Of a stretch of 5,997 bases of DNA, positions 1 to 5,631 are shown in pieces; position 1 is the stretch's first letter, and the number at the start of each line of letters is the position of its first letter. The notes below the pieces were generated by a model, which saw nothing but the letters and a program-made list of their open reading frames with translations, made no database searches and was not told the DNA's origin. The stretch lies in the NCBI GenBank assembly GCA_900755985.1, contig CAAEIL010000102.1, forward strand, positions 1 to 5,997, written 5' to 3'. This DNA is from Bacteroidales bacterium (GTDB lineage: Bacteria > Bacteroidota > Bacteroidia > Bacteroidales > Muribaculaceae). Both the position numbers and the translations under genes were made by a program.

Positions 1-17
1 GTCCGTCATCTGAGCAC

Positions 18-698
18 ATGACAAGCTGCTATATCCCCCCAGCCAAGACAAAGTTCAAGGCTGTACGCGTGCCGCAGATACGGGCATCGCGATGTTACAA
101 CAGGGAGGCCACGGCGCAGGGTGACACTGTTTATATGGCGCCGTCGTTTGATGATATGCTGTCATGGACCGATATGATTGAGTTTCCGACAAAAAAACTG
201 TCCGAGGCCGAGAGCCATTACTCGGACCTGCCGTTTGAGTTCATGCATAATCCGATTGATGAAAAGGGGCACGGCCTCGCCAATGATATTTATATCGTGA
301 GCCGCGACTACCTTGCCGGGAGCAAAAACCATTGTGAGTCACCGGGATTTCTCAAGCTAATGGGTCTGACCACAGACTTTAAACGCATGGATGAGGCGTG
401 GGCCTACCGTGCAAAACCGGAGGGTACATATTATCCGGAGGAAGTCATCTACGGCGCTTTCAATTTTCAGGCGACAGTTCGCGGCAAGCTCTTCAAAAAA
501 CTTATTAAGGCAAAGAAAGACATCGATATGCTGTCGTACATCGAACTTTATGTCGTAGATGCCACCCCGATGGGCGCCGCAGAGGCCAAGGCTGACAAGA
601 AGGATAAATCCGCTGTCCCTGAGTTTGTCGTCAGCCCGTTGGCTCCGTCTCTTGAACCTGCTATCCAAGCTATTGTCGACAGGGCTGGCGGAAAGTGA
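18..698 (+). CDS. Unrecognised soluble protein, possibly 5'-truncated by the window edge
   Basis: I do not recognise this family. The frame encodes 226 residues from the ATG at 18, but it stays open to the window's first bases (codons from position 3 read P-S-S-E-H before the Met), so the true start may lie outside the window. There is no signal peptide or membrane segment. The middle is rich in aromatic and acidic residues (for example the W-T-D-M-I-E-F segment near residue 50 and the G-T-Y-Y-P-E-E segment near residue 136). A lysine-rich helix-like stretch (K-L-F-K-K-L-I-K-A-K-K, about residues 157-167) precedes a beta-like stretch, Y-I-E-L-Y-V-V-D. The last 45 residues are Ala/Lys/Pro-rich and probably a flexible tail. 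It ends in TGA at 696-698 with no clear terminator behind it. Codon use (GC-ending third positions) is normal for the higher-GC parts of the window, which supports real coding. Function unknown. Confidence 0.7.
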   Translation: MTSCYIPPAKTKFKAVRVPQIRASRCYNREATAQGDTVYMAPSFDDMLSWTDMIEFPTKKLSEAESHYSDLPFEFMHNPIDEKGHGLANDIYIVSRDYLAGSKNHCESPGFLKLMGLTTDFKRMDEAWAYRAKPEGTYYPEEVIYGAFNFQATVRGKLFKKLIKAKKDIDMLSYIELYVVDATPMGAAEAKADKKDKSAVPEFVVSPLAPSLEPAIQAIVDRAGGK

Positions 699-1027
699 TG
701 CAATTTCCCTGAATAATTTGACACTTTTGAGATTTCGGTGCGTCTATTAGAGTAAAACAGTTTAATTCGGTATGACCGACAAATGATTGAAGTGACTTCG
801 CTCACCGATTGCCGGATGCCCTTGGGGCGCTAAAACCAATATTCCTTCGCTTTCTTTTCGAATATGAACGCTGAGCGGGCCAGGTTGGCCCACACGTTCT
901 CCAGGGAGTTGAAATTCAGATTGGGGAAAAGCGTCCATAACTTGCGAATTTTTCTTTACCAAGGCAAAGCACCAAGACGATGAGCCACAATGTTATTATG
1001 GACGATATAACGGTTGCGAAAAGACGC
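699..1027. other. Gene-poor interval with a possible decayed coding remnant
   Basis: No intact gene is convincing in these 329 bases, and I see no strong hairpin with a T-tract for either flanking gene. On the minus strand one frame runs from just after a TAA at 956-958 down to a TAG at 830-832. It reads protein-like for 41 codons (containing N-L-N-F-N-S-L-E-N-V-W-A-N-L) without any Met, then continues open past the TAG to 548, overlapping the gene at 18-698. A second minus-strand frame, 762-962, is open with an ATG (66 codons) but reads less like a protein. The best interpretations are a decayed gene fragment or a dispersed non-coding repeat. Neither can be settled from this sequence alone. 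Confidence 0.35.
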
Positions 1028-1921
1028 TTATTGTGGATATTCTTCCAATGGAGGCAACCCCATTTCTTTGCGCAAGGCATTTACATGATCGGGGTCTTCT
1101 ATTTTCCAGAGTACCAATTCCTTAGTGTCAGGAGATTTACGCACTTTTTGTGTACCATATTTTTGTGGTTTCCCTGCATATAACAGTTGCCTGTCATACA
1201 TTTTCGCGAAAAGACCTCTCGGAATTTCATTATTCATAGCTGCTGTCTCGAAAATATGCAAATATTTGTCGATAATATCAGGGGTAGCATGTTGAATAAC
1301 AAAAAAAAGCGCTTGATTGGCTGTTCCGACTTTTGCCGTTGGTATCCATCCGTGGGAGTCGAGCAATTCAATAGTGCGGGCAAGGTTGATGCTGTCATTG
1401 ACCTGCATTTCTTTCCAATAACGGCTTAATGCTTCGCTATTCCGGGGGTCTGACCGAGATATAGTTATAATGTGCCCGCGAGGATTCTGGTCTGCATGGT
1501 ATATTTCCAAGAGCGTATTTCTCAGAGAGATGTCATAGTCATTCATTGCGTTAGCCAAACGCCGTTCGTTTTCATTTTGAAGTGCATCCCATTGCGGGAA
1601 CAATCGACAGTCTTGTAACAGCTCGGTGACAGAGATACGTTCATCGAAGAAAGCCGGGTCTGCCTCAAGAGCCCGCGACACCAATTCAATGGCAAGAGAA
1701 TCCTTGTCACATTGAGCTGCAGCTATAGCTGCATTCATGGCTACACCCGATTTCATACGGTCAATATTGCCGCCATTAGCAGACATATATTCTTGCAGAG
1801 CCTCAGAGTATTTGAACTCTGAAAGCAATGTATCTGCACGAAAACATGAAAAAGTTTGTGCCTTCATTGGCAGAGTAATGATAATGGAGGCAGCCAATAT
1901 TATGAGTTTTAATGTTTTCAT
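1028..1921 (-). CDS. Exported DUF6624-type protein with TPR-like N-terminal region
   Basis: This 297-residue protein starts with a clear signal peptide: Lys at 2 and 5, a hydrophobic core at about residues 6-18, and a likely cleavage after the P-M-K-A-Q at 18-22. It should therefore be exported to the periplasm. No lipobox is evident. Residues 28-125 have paired amphipathic helices with tetratricopeptide-like spacing (A-L-Q-E-Y, A-A-I-A-A-A-Q, A-L-E-A-D-P), a TPR-like architecture. Residues about 172-296 match the C-terminal family known as DUF6624: I-E-L-L-D-S-H-G-W near 184-192, a Q-H pair at 210-211, K-P-Q-K-Y-G-T-Q at 251-258, I-E-D-P at 274-277 and G-L-P-P-L-E-E-Y at 288-295. The biochemical role of DUF6624 is not known to me. 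The start ATG lies about 17 bases after a Bacteroidota-type -7 box, which supports this start. It is transcribed away from the metallophosphoesterase promoter region and looks monocistronic. Confidence 0.88.
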   Translation of the reverse strand: MKTLKLIILAASIIITLPMKAQTFSCFRADTLLSEFKYSEALQEYMSANGGNIDRMKSGVAMNAAIAAAQCDKDSLAIELVSRALEADPAFFDERISVTELLQDCRLFPQWDALQNENERRLANAMNDYDISLRNTLLEIYHADQNPRGHIITISRSDPRNSEALSRYWKEMQVNDSINLARTIELLDSHGWIPTAKVGTANQALFFVIQHATPDIIDKYLHIFETAAMNNEIPRGLFAKMYDRQLLYAGKPQKYGTQKVRKSPDTKELVLWKIEDPDHVNALRKEMGLPPLEEYPQ

Positions 1922-1937
1922 ATGAGATTTATTTTCG

Positions 1938-1971
1938 CAAAATTACGAATATATTTTCAGACTGTACTCAA
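1938..1971 (-). promoter_or_regulatory. Proximal Bacteroidota-type promoter for the DUF6624 gene
   Basis: The minus strand reads TAATTTTG across 1945-1938, matching the phylum's -7 consensus TAnnTTTG exactly. The ATG at 1921 follows closely, implying a very short leader. The best -33 match is a TTG (1971-1969) at a spacing of 23 bases, longer than usual, so the upstream half is weak. That TTG sits inside the palindrome at 1968-1981. Confidence 0.55.
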
Positions 1972-1981
1972 CATATGTTGA
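1968..1981. repeat. 14-bp perfect palindrome, candidate operator
   Basis: TCAACATATGTTGA is its own reverse complement. It lies about 47 bases upstream of the DUF6624 start codon, overlaps the candidate -33 region of the proximal promoter, and lies downstream of the distal promoter at 2068-2099. That position would suit a dimeric repressor, but no regulator gene is visible next to it. A 14-bp perfect palindrome is uncommon by chance in 6 kb, though not impossible in AT-rich DNA. Confidence 0.3.
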
Positions 1982-2067
1982 CACTCCTTCTGCTTGGCTT
2001 TGTCACGCAAATCAGTTTTCGCAAGTCCTATCTTTCGTATTGTTGCCTGTTTGAATTGGTTTCGGTG

Positions 2068-2099
2068 CAAAATTACGGTCAACCGGTATCATTTGGCAA
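2068..2099 (-). promoter_or_regulatory. Distal Bacteroidota-type promoter, tandem with 1938-1971
   Basis: The minus strand reads TAATTTTG across 2075-2068, with a TTG at 2099-2097 placed 21 bases upstream, close to the usual -33/-7 spacing. The surrounding 11 bases are identical to those of the proximal promoter (GCAAAATTACG on the + strand). Transcripts from here would have a leader of about 140 bases before the DUF6624 gene, containing only a five-codon open frame. Confidence 0.5.
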
Positions 2100-2135
2100 T
2101 ACATCTTACTAAATGATCTCACGTCTACTAAAATT

Positions 2136-2735
2136 TCAGCAAATAAAAATCAGGGTTGGAGTATTAAGATTAGAATAGTCGGAGTTCATAATGGCACCGT
2201 TGGAATAAATAACGCCATTGTTTTCTTCGACCCCATGCCGGGCATGGATGTGCCCGAAAAGATGGGCTTTAAGATTAGGGAGTGCCGCGAATTGTTCGAG
2301 TATTTCCTCAGAACCATAGTTGATGCCGTCGTCGAAGTCGCGTATGCCGTATGCCGGCGAATGGGTAATGAGGATGTCAGTATCATCCGGAATACGAGCA
2401 TAGTTGCGGCTTTGGCGGTCTGTAACACAGTCCTCCATGAACATTGGTACGCCATAAAATTTCACGCCGTCAATCTCAATGCCGGAGTTGCAAAGATAAT
2501 GTACATTTGCCTCAAGTCCCTCGATATTGGCTCCGTAAAGACATTCTTCATGGTTGCCGCAGATGAAAATCTTGTGGCGATACGAAAGGTCACACAGCCA
2601 GTTGAGAAAGTCAATCGCCTCGGCTTCGCTTCCGTTCATGGTGAAGTCGCCGGAATGCACCAGCACATCAGCCGCCGGTAAATCCCGAAGCCGCCGGTGG
2701 CAACCGTGAGTATCAGAAAGATGTAGAATTTTCAT
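2136..2735 (-). CDS. Calcineurin-like metallophosphoesterase
   Basis: A 199-residue phosphoesterase of the calcineurin-like superfamily, cytoplasmic by appearance. All signature motifs of the two-metal site are present in order: D-T-H (Asp8, His10) in L-S-D-T-H-G, G-D (Asp30) in H-S-G-D-F, G-N-H-E (Asn61, His62), His125 in T-H-S-P, and G-H-I-H (His162, His164). It is therefore probably an active hydrolase on a phosphoester; the substrate cannot be read from the sequence. The length suits a minimal single-domain member. I chose the ATG at 2735 because the beta-1 strand M-K-I-L-H-L-S-D begins there. An in-frame GTG at 2762 would add nine residues but lies within the -7 promoter box, so it is unlikely to be used. 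The gene diverges from the FtsZ-like gene across 153 bases and is followed by gene-free DNA (1922-2135) that holds the promoters of the next gene. Confidence 0.93.
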   Translation of the reverse strand: MKILHLSDTHGCHRRLRDLPAADVLVHSGDFTMNGSEAEAIDFLNWLCDLSYRHKIFICGNHEECLYGANIEGLEANVHYLCNSGIEIDGVKFYGVPMFMEDCVTDRQSRNYARIPDDTDILITHSPAYGIRDFDDGINYGSEEILEQFAALPNLKAHLFGHIHARHGVEENNGVIYSNGAIMNSDYSNLNTPTLIFIC

Positions 2736-2761
2736 ATCGCGAATTAAATGGATTTGAATCA

Positions 2762-2769
2762 CAAAATTA
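2762..2769 (-). promoter_or_regulatory. Bacteroidota-type -7 box for the metallophosphoesterase gene
   Basis: The minus strand reads TAATTTTG here, an exact TAnnTTTG match 26 bases ahead of the ATG at 2735. A properly spaced -33 TTTG is not evident. The box decides the start of the gene, because the alternative GTG overlaps it. Confidence 0.5.
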
Positions 2770-2853
2770 ATATAGTGTTATATCATTTTGCGCGACAACT
2801 ATGTAAATTTATAAAATTCGCAAGTTGTATCACTATTTGTGTCATGTTGATGT

Positions 2854-2861
2854 TATTTTTG
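2854..2861 (+). promoter_or_regulatory. Bacteroidota-type -7 box for the FtsZ-like two-gene unit
   Basis: The + strand reads TATTTTTG, an exact TAnnTTTG match ending 27 bases before the ATG at 2889. A TTTG lies at 2836-2839 but only 14 bases upstream, shorter than the usual spacing of about 19-21, so the -33 element is uncertain. The box lies downstream of the farther upstream in-frame ATG at 2748, which argues for the 2889 start. Confidence 0.5.
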
Positions 2862-2888
2862 CAGCACAGAATAATAAAACTATCAATT

Positions 2889-3539
2889 ATGTTTAGAGTA
2901 GTAGCATTAGACAATGCCGGAGGCAATATTGTCGACCGGTTGCTGTCGTTGGGGGATTTCCCCGACATACAGTTCGTATTTTGCGACACGTATGAGGTTG
3001 ATCTTATGAAGCATGGCAGAAGTACAGACAGACATGTACTTCTTTCCAATCTCCCCAAGTGCCACGAAGACTTACACGATGACAATGAATTGATGGCTGT
3101 CTTGGTAACGGGACTTGGCGGGGAATGTTCCAATCGGTTTGGTTACGATGTAATTCATGAACTGTGGAACTACGCGGACCGCACTTACTGCTTCGCCACT
3201 CTGCCGACGGCGTTTGAAGGCACGGAGAGATGTCGGAAAGCGACTGAGCTTTTCGACTGGATAAACCAATACAGCGACATAACCGTCTTGCAGGACAATG
3301 GTAAGCTGCCCGAAAATATCTCAATCAATGATATGGACTATTGTTTGGCTTCATTGCTTCAACTCGCTCTCGACCATCCGAAAAAGGGCCTAAGCGACGA
3401 AAAAGACGAATTGCCTCTCGGAGTGTGGGCTACTCAGAAGCAGCTCATGATGGCATTGCGGGCCAAGTATTCAAACTATCTTCCTTTAGCAGATTATTAT
3501 GAAGCGGGAGCAATCTCGTTTCACAAACAAAAAGACTAA
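2889..3539 (+). CDS. Short divergent FtsZ/tubulin-like GTPase-domain protein
   Basis: This 216-residue protein reads as the N-terminal nucleotide-binding subdomain of an FtsZ/tubulin superfamily protein. What I see, in order: a beta-1 strand and loop F-R-V-V-A-L-D-N-A-G-G-N (residues 2-13) matching FtsZ K-V-I-G-V-G-G-A-G-G-N; a second strand and D-T pair (29-34) matching the FtsZ V-N-T-D position; V-T-G-L-G-G-E-C-S-N (73-82) where FtsZ has its G-G-G-T-G-T-G signature; F-E-G-x-x-R-x-x-x-A (109-118) matching FtsZ F-E-G-K-K-R; and I-T-V-L-Q-D-N-G-K-L (131-140) matching I-P-N-D-K-L. The glycine signature is degenerate. The protein ends soon after, with no C-terminal activation domain, no T7 loop and no conserved C-terminal peptide. 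Known FtsZ proteins exceed 300 residues. GTP hydrolysis by ordinary polymerisation is therefore doubtful; nucleotide binding is possible. The ATG at 2889 is preferred, because a 47-residue upstream extension would begin before the promoter. It is followed after 5 bases by its partner gene. Confidence 0.72.
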   Translation: MFRVVALDNAGGNIVDRLLSLGDFPDIQFVFCDTYEVDLMKHGRSTDRHVLLSNLPKCHEDLHDDNELMAVLVTGLGGECSNRFGYDVIHELWNYADRTYCFATLPTAFEGTERCRKATELFDWINQYSDITVLQDNGKLPENISINDMDYCLASLLQLALDHPKKGLSDEKDELPLGVWATQKQLMMALRAKYSNYLPLADYYEAGAISFHKQKD

Positions 3540-3544
3540 CGGCG

Positions 3545-4276
3545 ATGAAAACATTTCGAGAATATCTAAATGATACAACTTTTGAAGAAGTATGGAAAGA
3601 AATAGTGTCATTATTTTCTGAACCCGAGGCTATCAAACCGGTATATGCCGACTATTTCGAGCGCTTGAAGGCGTTACCTAAACGTAAGTGCAAGGGCTTT
3701 ATCGATATGACAACCGGCTCCATTCGTCCTCAAGGCATGAATGCTGCTCCCGATTTCCTTATTGACAAAAAAGTCCGGACCGGTAAGGGTGACTATTATC
3801 CAGCATACATCACAGCTATCCTGCTTTATTGGGCATCACTGATCTCATTCCATACATCAAAGGAGCATGACGATGATTTGAGCAAGTATCTACACATACT
3901 CGAAACTGACAAGACGGGCCGTGAGCTTGGCAGTTACCTAATGGAGTCTATGAGCCCCGACCGATACAGGCATGAAAAGGAGGAAAGCCTTGACCGCAAG
4001 GAACACTTGCTTTGGGATAGTACACTATCCCGCGTTACACCAGAAGACTGGCGCGGCATTCTCTACGTTTTGAAACAGAAACTTGAATACGATATGTGCT
4101 TCATGCGAGGCTTTGCCGACCATGCCGGGCGCGAGCACGATGCCGACCGCGTGCAGCTGTGCTGCAATTTGATAGACCGCGCCACCGCCGACATCTACCC
4201 CGACGACTACGCCCGCCGCTGCCTTCACCTCCTCTTCCAAGTCCTCGACCAAAACATCACCAACTGGAGCGACTAA
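3545..4276 (+). CDS. Unrecognised mostly helical partner of the FtsZ-like protein
   Basis: I do not firmly recognise this 243-residue protein. It starts 5 bases after the FtsZ-like stop codon, so the two are almost certainly co-transcribed and probably work together. There is no signal peptide. Residues 1-50 are helical, with F-R-E-Y-L-N and F-E-E-V-W-K-E-I. From memory this recalls the N-terminus of small Bacteroidota proteins called DUF6557, but only weakly. Residues about 85-102 form a hydrophobic segment (Y-I-T-A-I-L-L-Y-W-A-S-L-I), more like a buried helix than a membrane anchor. The centre is highly charged (H-E-K-E-E-S-L-D-R-K-E-H). The C-terminal third holds further helices with several Cys and His residues (M-C-F-M-R-G-F-A-D-H, C-C-N-L). 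The first 60 bases around its start are about 32% GC, whereas the last 140 are near 60% by hand count, an unusual step inside one gene. It ends 22 bases from the convergent nuclease gene. Confidence 0.82.
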   Translation: MKTFREYLNDTTFEEVWKEIVSLFSEPEAIKPVYADYFERLKALPKRKCKGFIDMTTGSIRPQGMNAAPDFLIDKKVRTGKGDYYPAYITAILLYWASLISFHTSKEHDDDLSKYLHILETDKTGRELGSYLMESMSPDRYRHEKEESLDRKEHLLWDSTLSRVTPEDWRGILYVLKQKLEYDMCFMRGFADHAGREHDADRVQLCCNLIDRATADIYPDDYARRCLHLLFQVLDQNITNWSD

Positions 4277-4298
4277 ATTCAAGAAGCATACACTTATT

Positions 4299-5258
4299 TT
4301 ACTTACAATCTTCTAATGCCTCTTGTATTTTAACTATAATTGCATCGATGTCGGCATTGATCAAGCGCGTTGAGGAATCCTTGTAGAACCAAGCATAGTT
4401 TTTCTCATGACTCTTATGTTGCACATATTCCAGAGACTTATTCCTTAGATAGTTCAATCCATTATCTTCGTCTTTTTCCCAAGTAACAACATAGATGTCA
4501 GTATAAGTGGGCCGGATATCCGGACACACCCACAGTCCATTTTTCTTATAGTCTTTCCAACTTATCCAGAAATATCCGCTTGTTTTACCATGGTCGTACC
4601 CATGATTTTCTGCGAATTTAGTCAATTCGCCCTCAACATACGTAGGAATTGCATTGTATGCTTCAACAATTTCTCCTAATTTCTGCAGTTCGTCTTTATT
4701 TAATCCCGCTATCAGCTTTTTAGCATTATCCATAGGAATATTAATTTTATTGAGGTTTCTGAGATATAAAGAATATGCAAGAATGCCGGCAGACGATATT
4801 CTTGGATTTTCTCGCACGGTTGTTTCAAGCCAATCAGCAAGGCTTTCCGGATAAATTAGTTGAGCCTTTATGCTGGTGTCTTTAGCTGTTTTTGTTTTTA
4901 TTAGACATATAGTCTTAATTTGGCCAAAGCCTTCTTTCTGAAGTTGGGACTCATATCTTCCCAATTGATTGTCTTGAAATTTTGCGTCATTAAGTTTATT
5001 CTCTATTATAACGGCTACCAAAGGATTAAAGCCGTCAAACCACTCCAAACAAATATCAATTCTGCCATCAGCCCAACGTTCAGTTGTGACCTTTGGCTCT
5101 GAAGAATAATTGCTTGAATTGATAAGATTAAATATTTGTAGGAATTTTTTCAGAAATACATCCCCACAACCATGCTCTCCCTCAGGGTTTAAGAAATCCG
5201 CCAGAATGCAGCTATGCGTAGTCTCTTTTTGGCTCACTTTAGCTGCAAATGCCTCCAT
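4299..5258 (-). CDS. PD-(D/E)XK nuclease, PDDEXK_4 type, 5' end apparently disrupted
   Basis: The 319 residues from the ATG at 5258 match the PDDEXK_4 nuclease family. Visible landmarks are E-T-T-H-S-C-I-L-A-D-F-L-N-P (residues 12-25, the family's E-x-x-H-S-x-x-L-A-x-x-L-x-P), G-x-H-G-x-G (27-32), E60, the catalytic Asp68 in D-G-R-I-D-I, and the E-x-K Glu86/Lys88 in V-I-I-E-N-K, followed by Q98 and Y102 of the helix after the core. The active site is intact, so DNA or RNA cleavage is plausible; the target is unknown. The C-terminal half (about 190-319) looks like a recognition or regulatory module. The ATG at 5258 sits inside the segment Y-N-P-M-E-A-F that usually lies well inside these proteins, and the frame remains open for 20 codons upstream to a TAA at 5319-5321. 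The native start was therefore probably upstream (see 5259-5342). The gene is AT-rich (35-40% in samples counted by hand). Confidence 0.85.
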   Translation of the reverse strand: MEAFAAKVSQKETTHSCILADFLNPEGEHGCGDVFLKKFLQIFNLINSSNYSSEPKVTTERWADGRIDICLEWFDGFNPLVAVIIENKLNDAKFQDNQLGRYESQLQKEGFGQIKTICLIKTKTAKDTSIKAQLIYPESLADWLETTVRENPRISSAGILAYSLYLRNLNKINIPMDNAKKLIAGLNKDELQKLGEIVEAYNAIPTYVEGELTKFAENHGYDHGKTSGYFWISWKDYKKNGLWVCPDIRPTYTDIYVVTWEKDEDNGLNYLRNKSLEYVQHKSHEKNYAWFYKDSSTRLINADIDAIIVKIQEALEDCK

Positions 5259-5342
5259 GGGATTGTAGAGAGGAGACGCAGAAAAAGTCAGGTCAATTTT
5301 GTCGCTAAACAGCCTTTTTTAAAGTGCATACATATCATCCAT
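5259..5342 (-). pseudogene. Probable broken 5' extension of the nuclease gene
   Basis: On the minus strand an ATG at 5342-5340 follows the acidic gene's stop by 7 bases, ideal operon spacing. Its frame is the nuclease frame, but after M-D-D-M-Y-A-L it meets TAA (5321-5319). Beyond the stop the frame continues K-R-L-F-S-D-K-I-D-L-T-F-S-A-S-P-L-Y-N-P into the family-conserved region. The stop lies in a T3A6 run. One extra A would instead join the ATG at 5338 or 5329 (reading M-H-F-K-K) smoothly to R-L-F-S-D-K. Possible explanations are a nonsense mutation, a lost A, slippage or sequencing error. Initiation inside the stretch at a non-ATG codon is also possible. Confidence 0.5.
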
Positions 5343-5349
5343 TTGTCGT

Positions 5350-5574
5350 TTAGTCATCAAAGTCCATACCGGGGTCAAAGTCTTCGTCGTCGATATCTTC
5401 GTTCGGAAACATCATTTGAAGCATCTCACGGTTGAATCGCTCACTCTCGCTCATCCGATGACGAAAATCCGGTATTGCATCATCATCGGGCCAATCTTCC
5501 CAAGGTCCTTTCGGCGCTTTTCTCTCCGTGTCCTCGTCGTCTGGCAAAAATTTGTCTTCAGTTTCTTTTTTCAT
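5350..5574 (-). CDS. Small highly acidic protein upstream of the nuclease
   Basis: A 74-residue protein of unknown family. By count, 27 residues are Asp or Glu against 10 Lys or Arg, concentrated at both ends (P-D-D-E-D and W-P-D-D-D near the front; E-D-I-D-D-E-D-F-D-P-G-M-D-F-D-D at the end). The middle (about 37-56) is a helix-like segment with Arg and Met. It has no membrane segment or signal. A -7 box at 5592-5599 lies 18 bases upstream of the ATG, and the putative nuclease ATG at 5342 lies just beyond its stop, so it probably leads an operon with the nuclease. Such acidity could mean a DNA-mimic or a binding partner that restrains the nuclease, but that is inference from charge and position only. 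It could also be an unrelated short protein. Confidence 0.6.
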   Translation of the reverse strand: MKKETEDKFLPDDEDTERKAPKGPWEDWPDDDAIPDFRHRMSESERFNREMLQMMFPNEDIDDEDFDPGMDFDD

Positions 5575-5591
5575 TTTCTAATTGTTTTGGG

Positions 5592-5599
5592 CAAAGTTA
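5592..5599 (-). promoter_or_regulatory. Bacteroidota-type -7 box for the acidic protein and nuclease unit
   Basis: The minus strand reads TAACTTTG, an exact TAnnTTTG match 18 bases ahead of the ATG at 5574. The best -33 candidate is a TTG (5618-5616) at 16 bases, a little short. It lies between the two small genes and implies that the acidic gene and nuclease have their own start of transcription. Confidence 0.55.
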
Positions 5600-5631
5600 C
5601 GCAATTTCAAATCGACAATTCTTGTTTAGGT

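Noticed and set aside
357..668. Minus-strand frame of 103 codons inside the first gene.
   Set aside because: It is antisense to a better-supported frame and is rich in Cys and Arg without any recognisable motif.
980..1183. Open + strand frame of 67 codons.
   Set aside because: Most of it is antisense to the end of the DUF6624 gene, and it lacks protein-like features.
2088..2117. ATCATTT and AAATGAT arms 16 bases apart downstream of the metallophosphoesterase, considered as a terminator.
   Set aside because: The stem is AT-rich and short with a long loop, and no T-tract follows on the minus strand.
2235..2681. Open frame of 148 codons on the + strand.
   Set aside because: It lies antisense inside the metallophosphoesterase, whose motifs are complete; it shows no domain of its own.
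2748..2888. In-frame 47-residue extension of the FtsZ-like protein with a hydrophobic stretch that could be a membrane anchor.
   Set aside because: The extension would start upstream of the -7 box at 2854-2861 and overlap the opposite promoter. The FtsZ-like fold begins naturally at the Met at 2889, and the extension is AT-rich with intergenic character.
3018..3043. Inverted repeat with 8-bp arms (AGAAGTAC / GTACTTCT) and a 10-base loop.
   Set aside because: It lies inside the FtsZ-like coding sequence, and about one such repeat is expected by chance in 6 kb; no T-tract follows.
4014..4031. Inverted repeat GGGATAGT-AC-ACTATCCC.
   Set aside because: It is within the partner's coding sequence, with a two-base loop and no T-tract; best explained as chance.
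4096..4386. Arg/Pro-rich + strand frame of 96 codons.
   Set aside because: It is a shifted reading of the GC-rich end of the partner gene and runs into the nuclease gene; its low-complexity composition is what frame-shifted GC-rich DNA gives.
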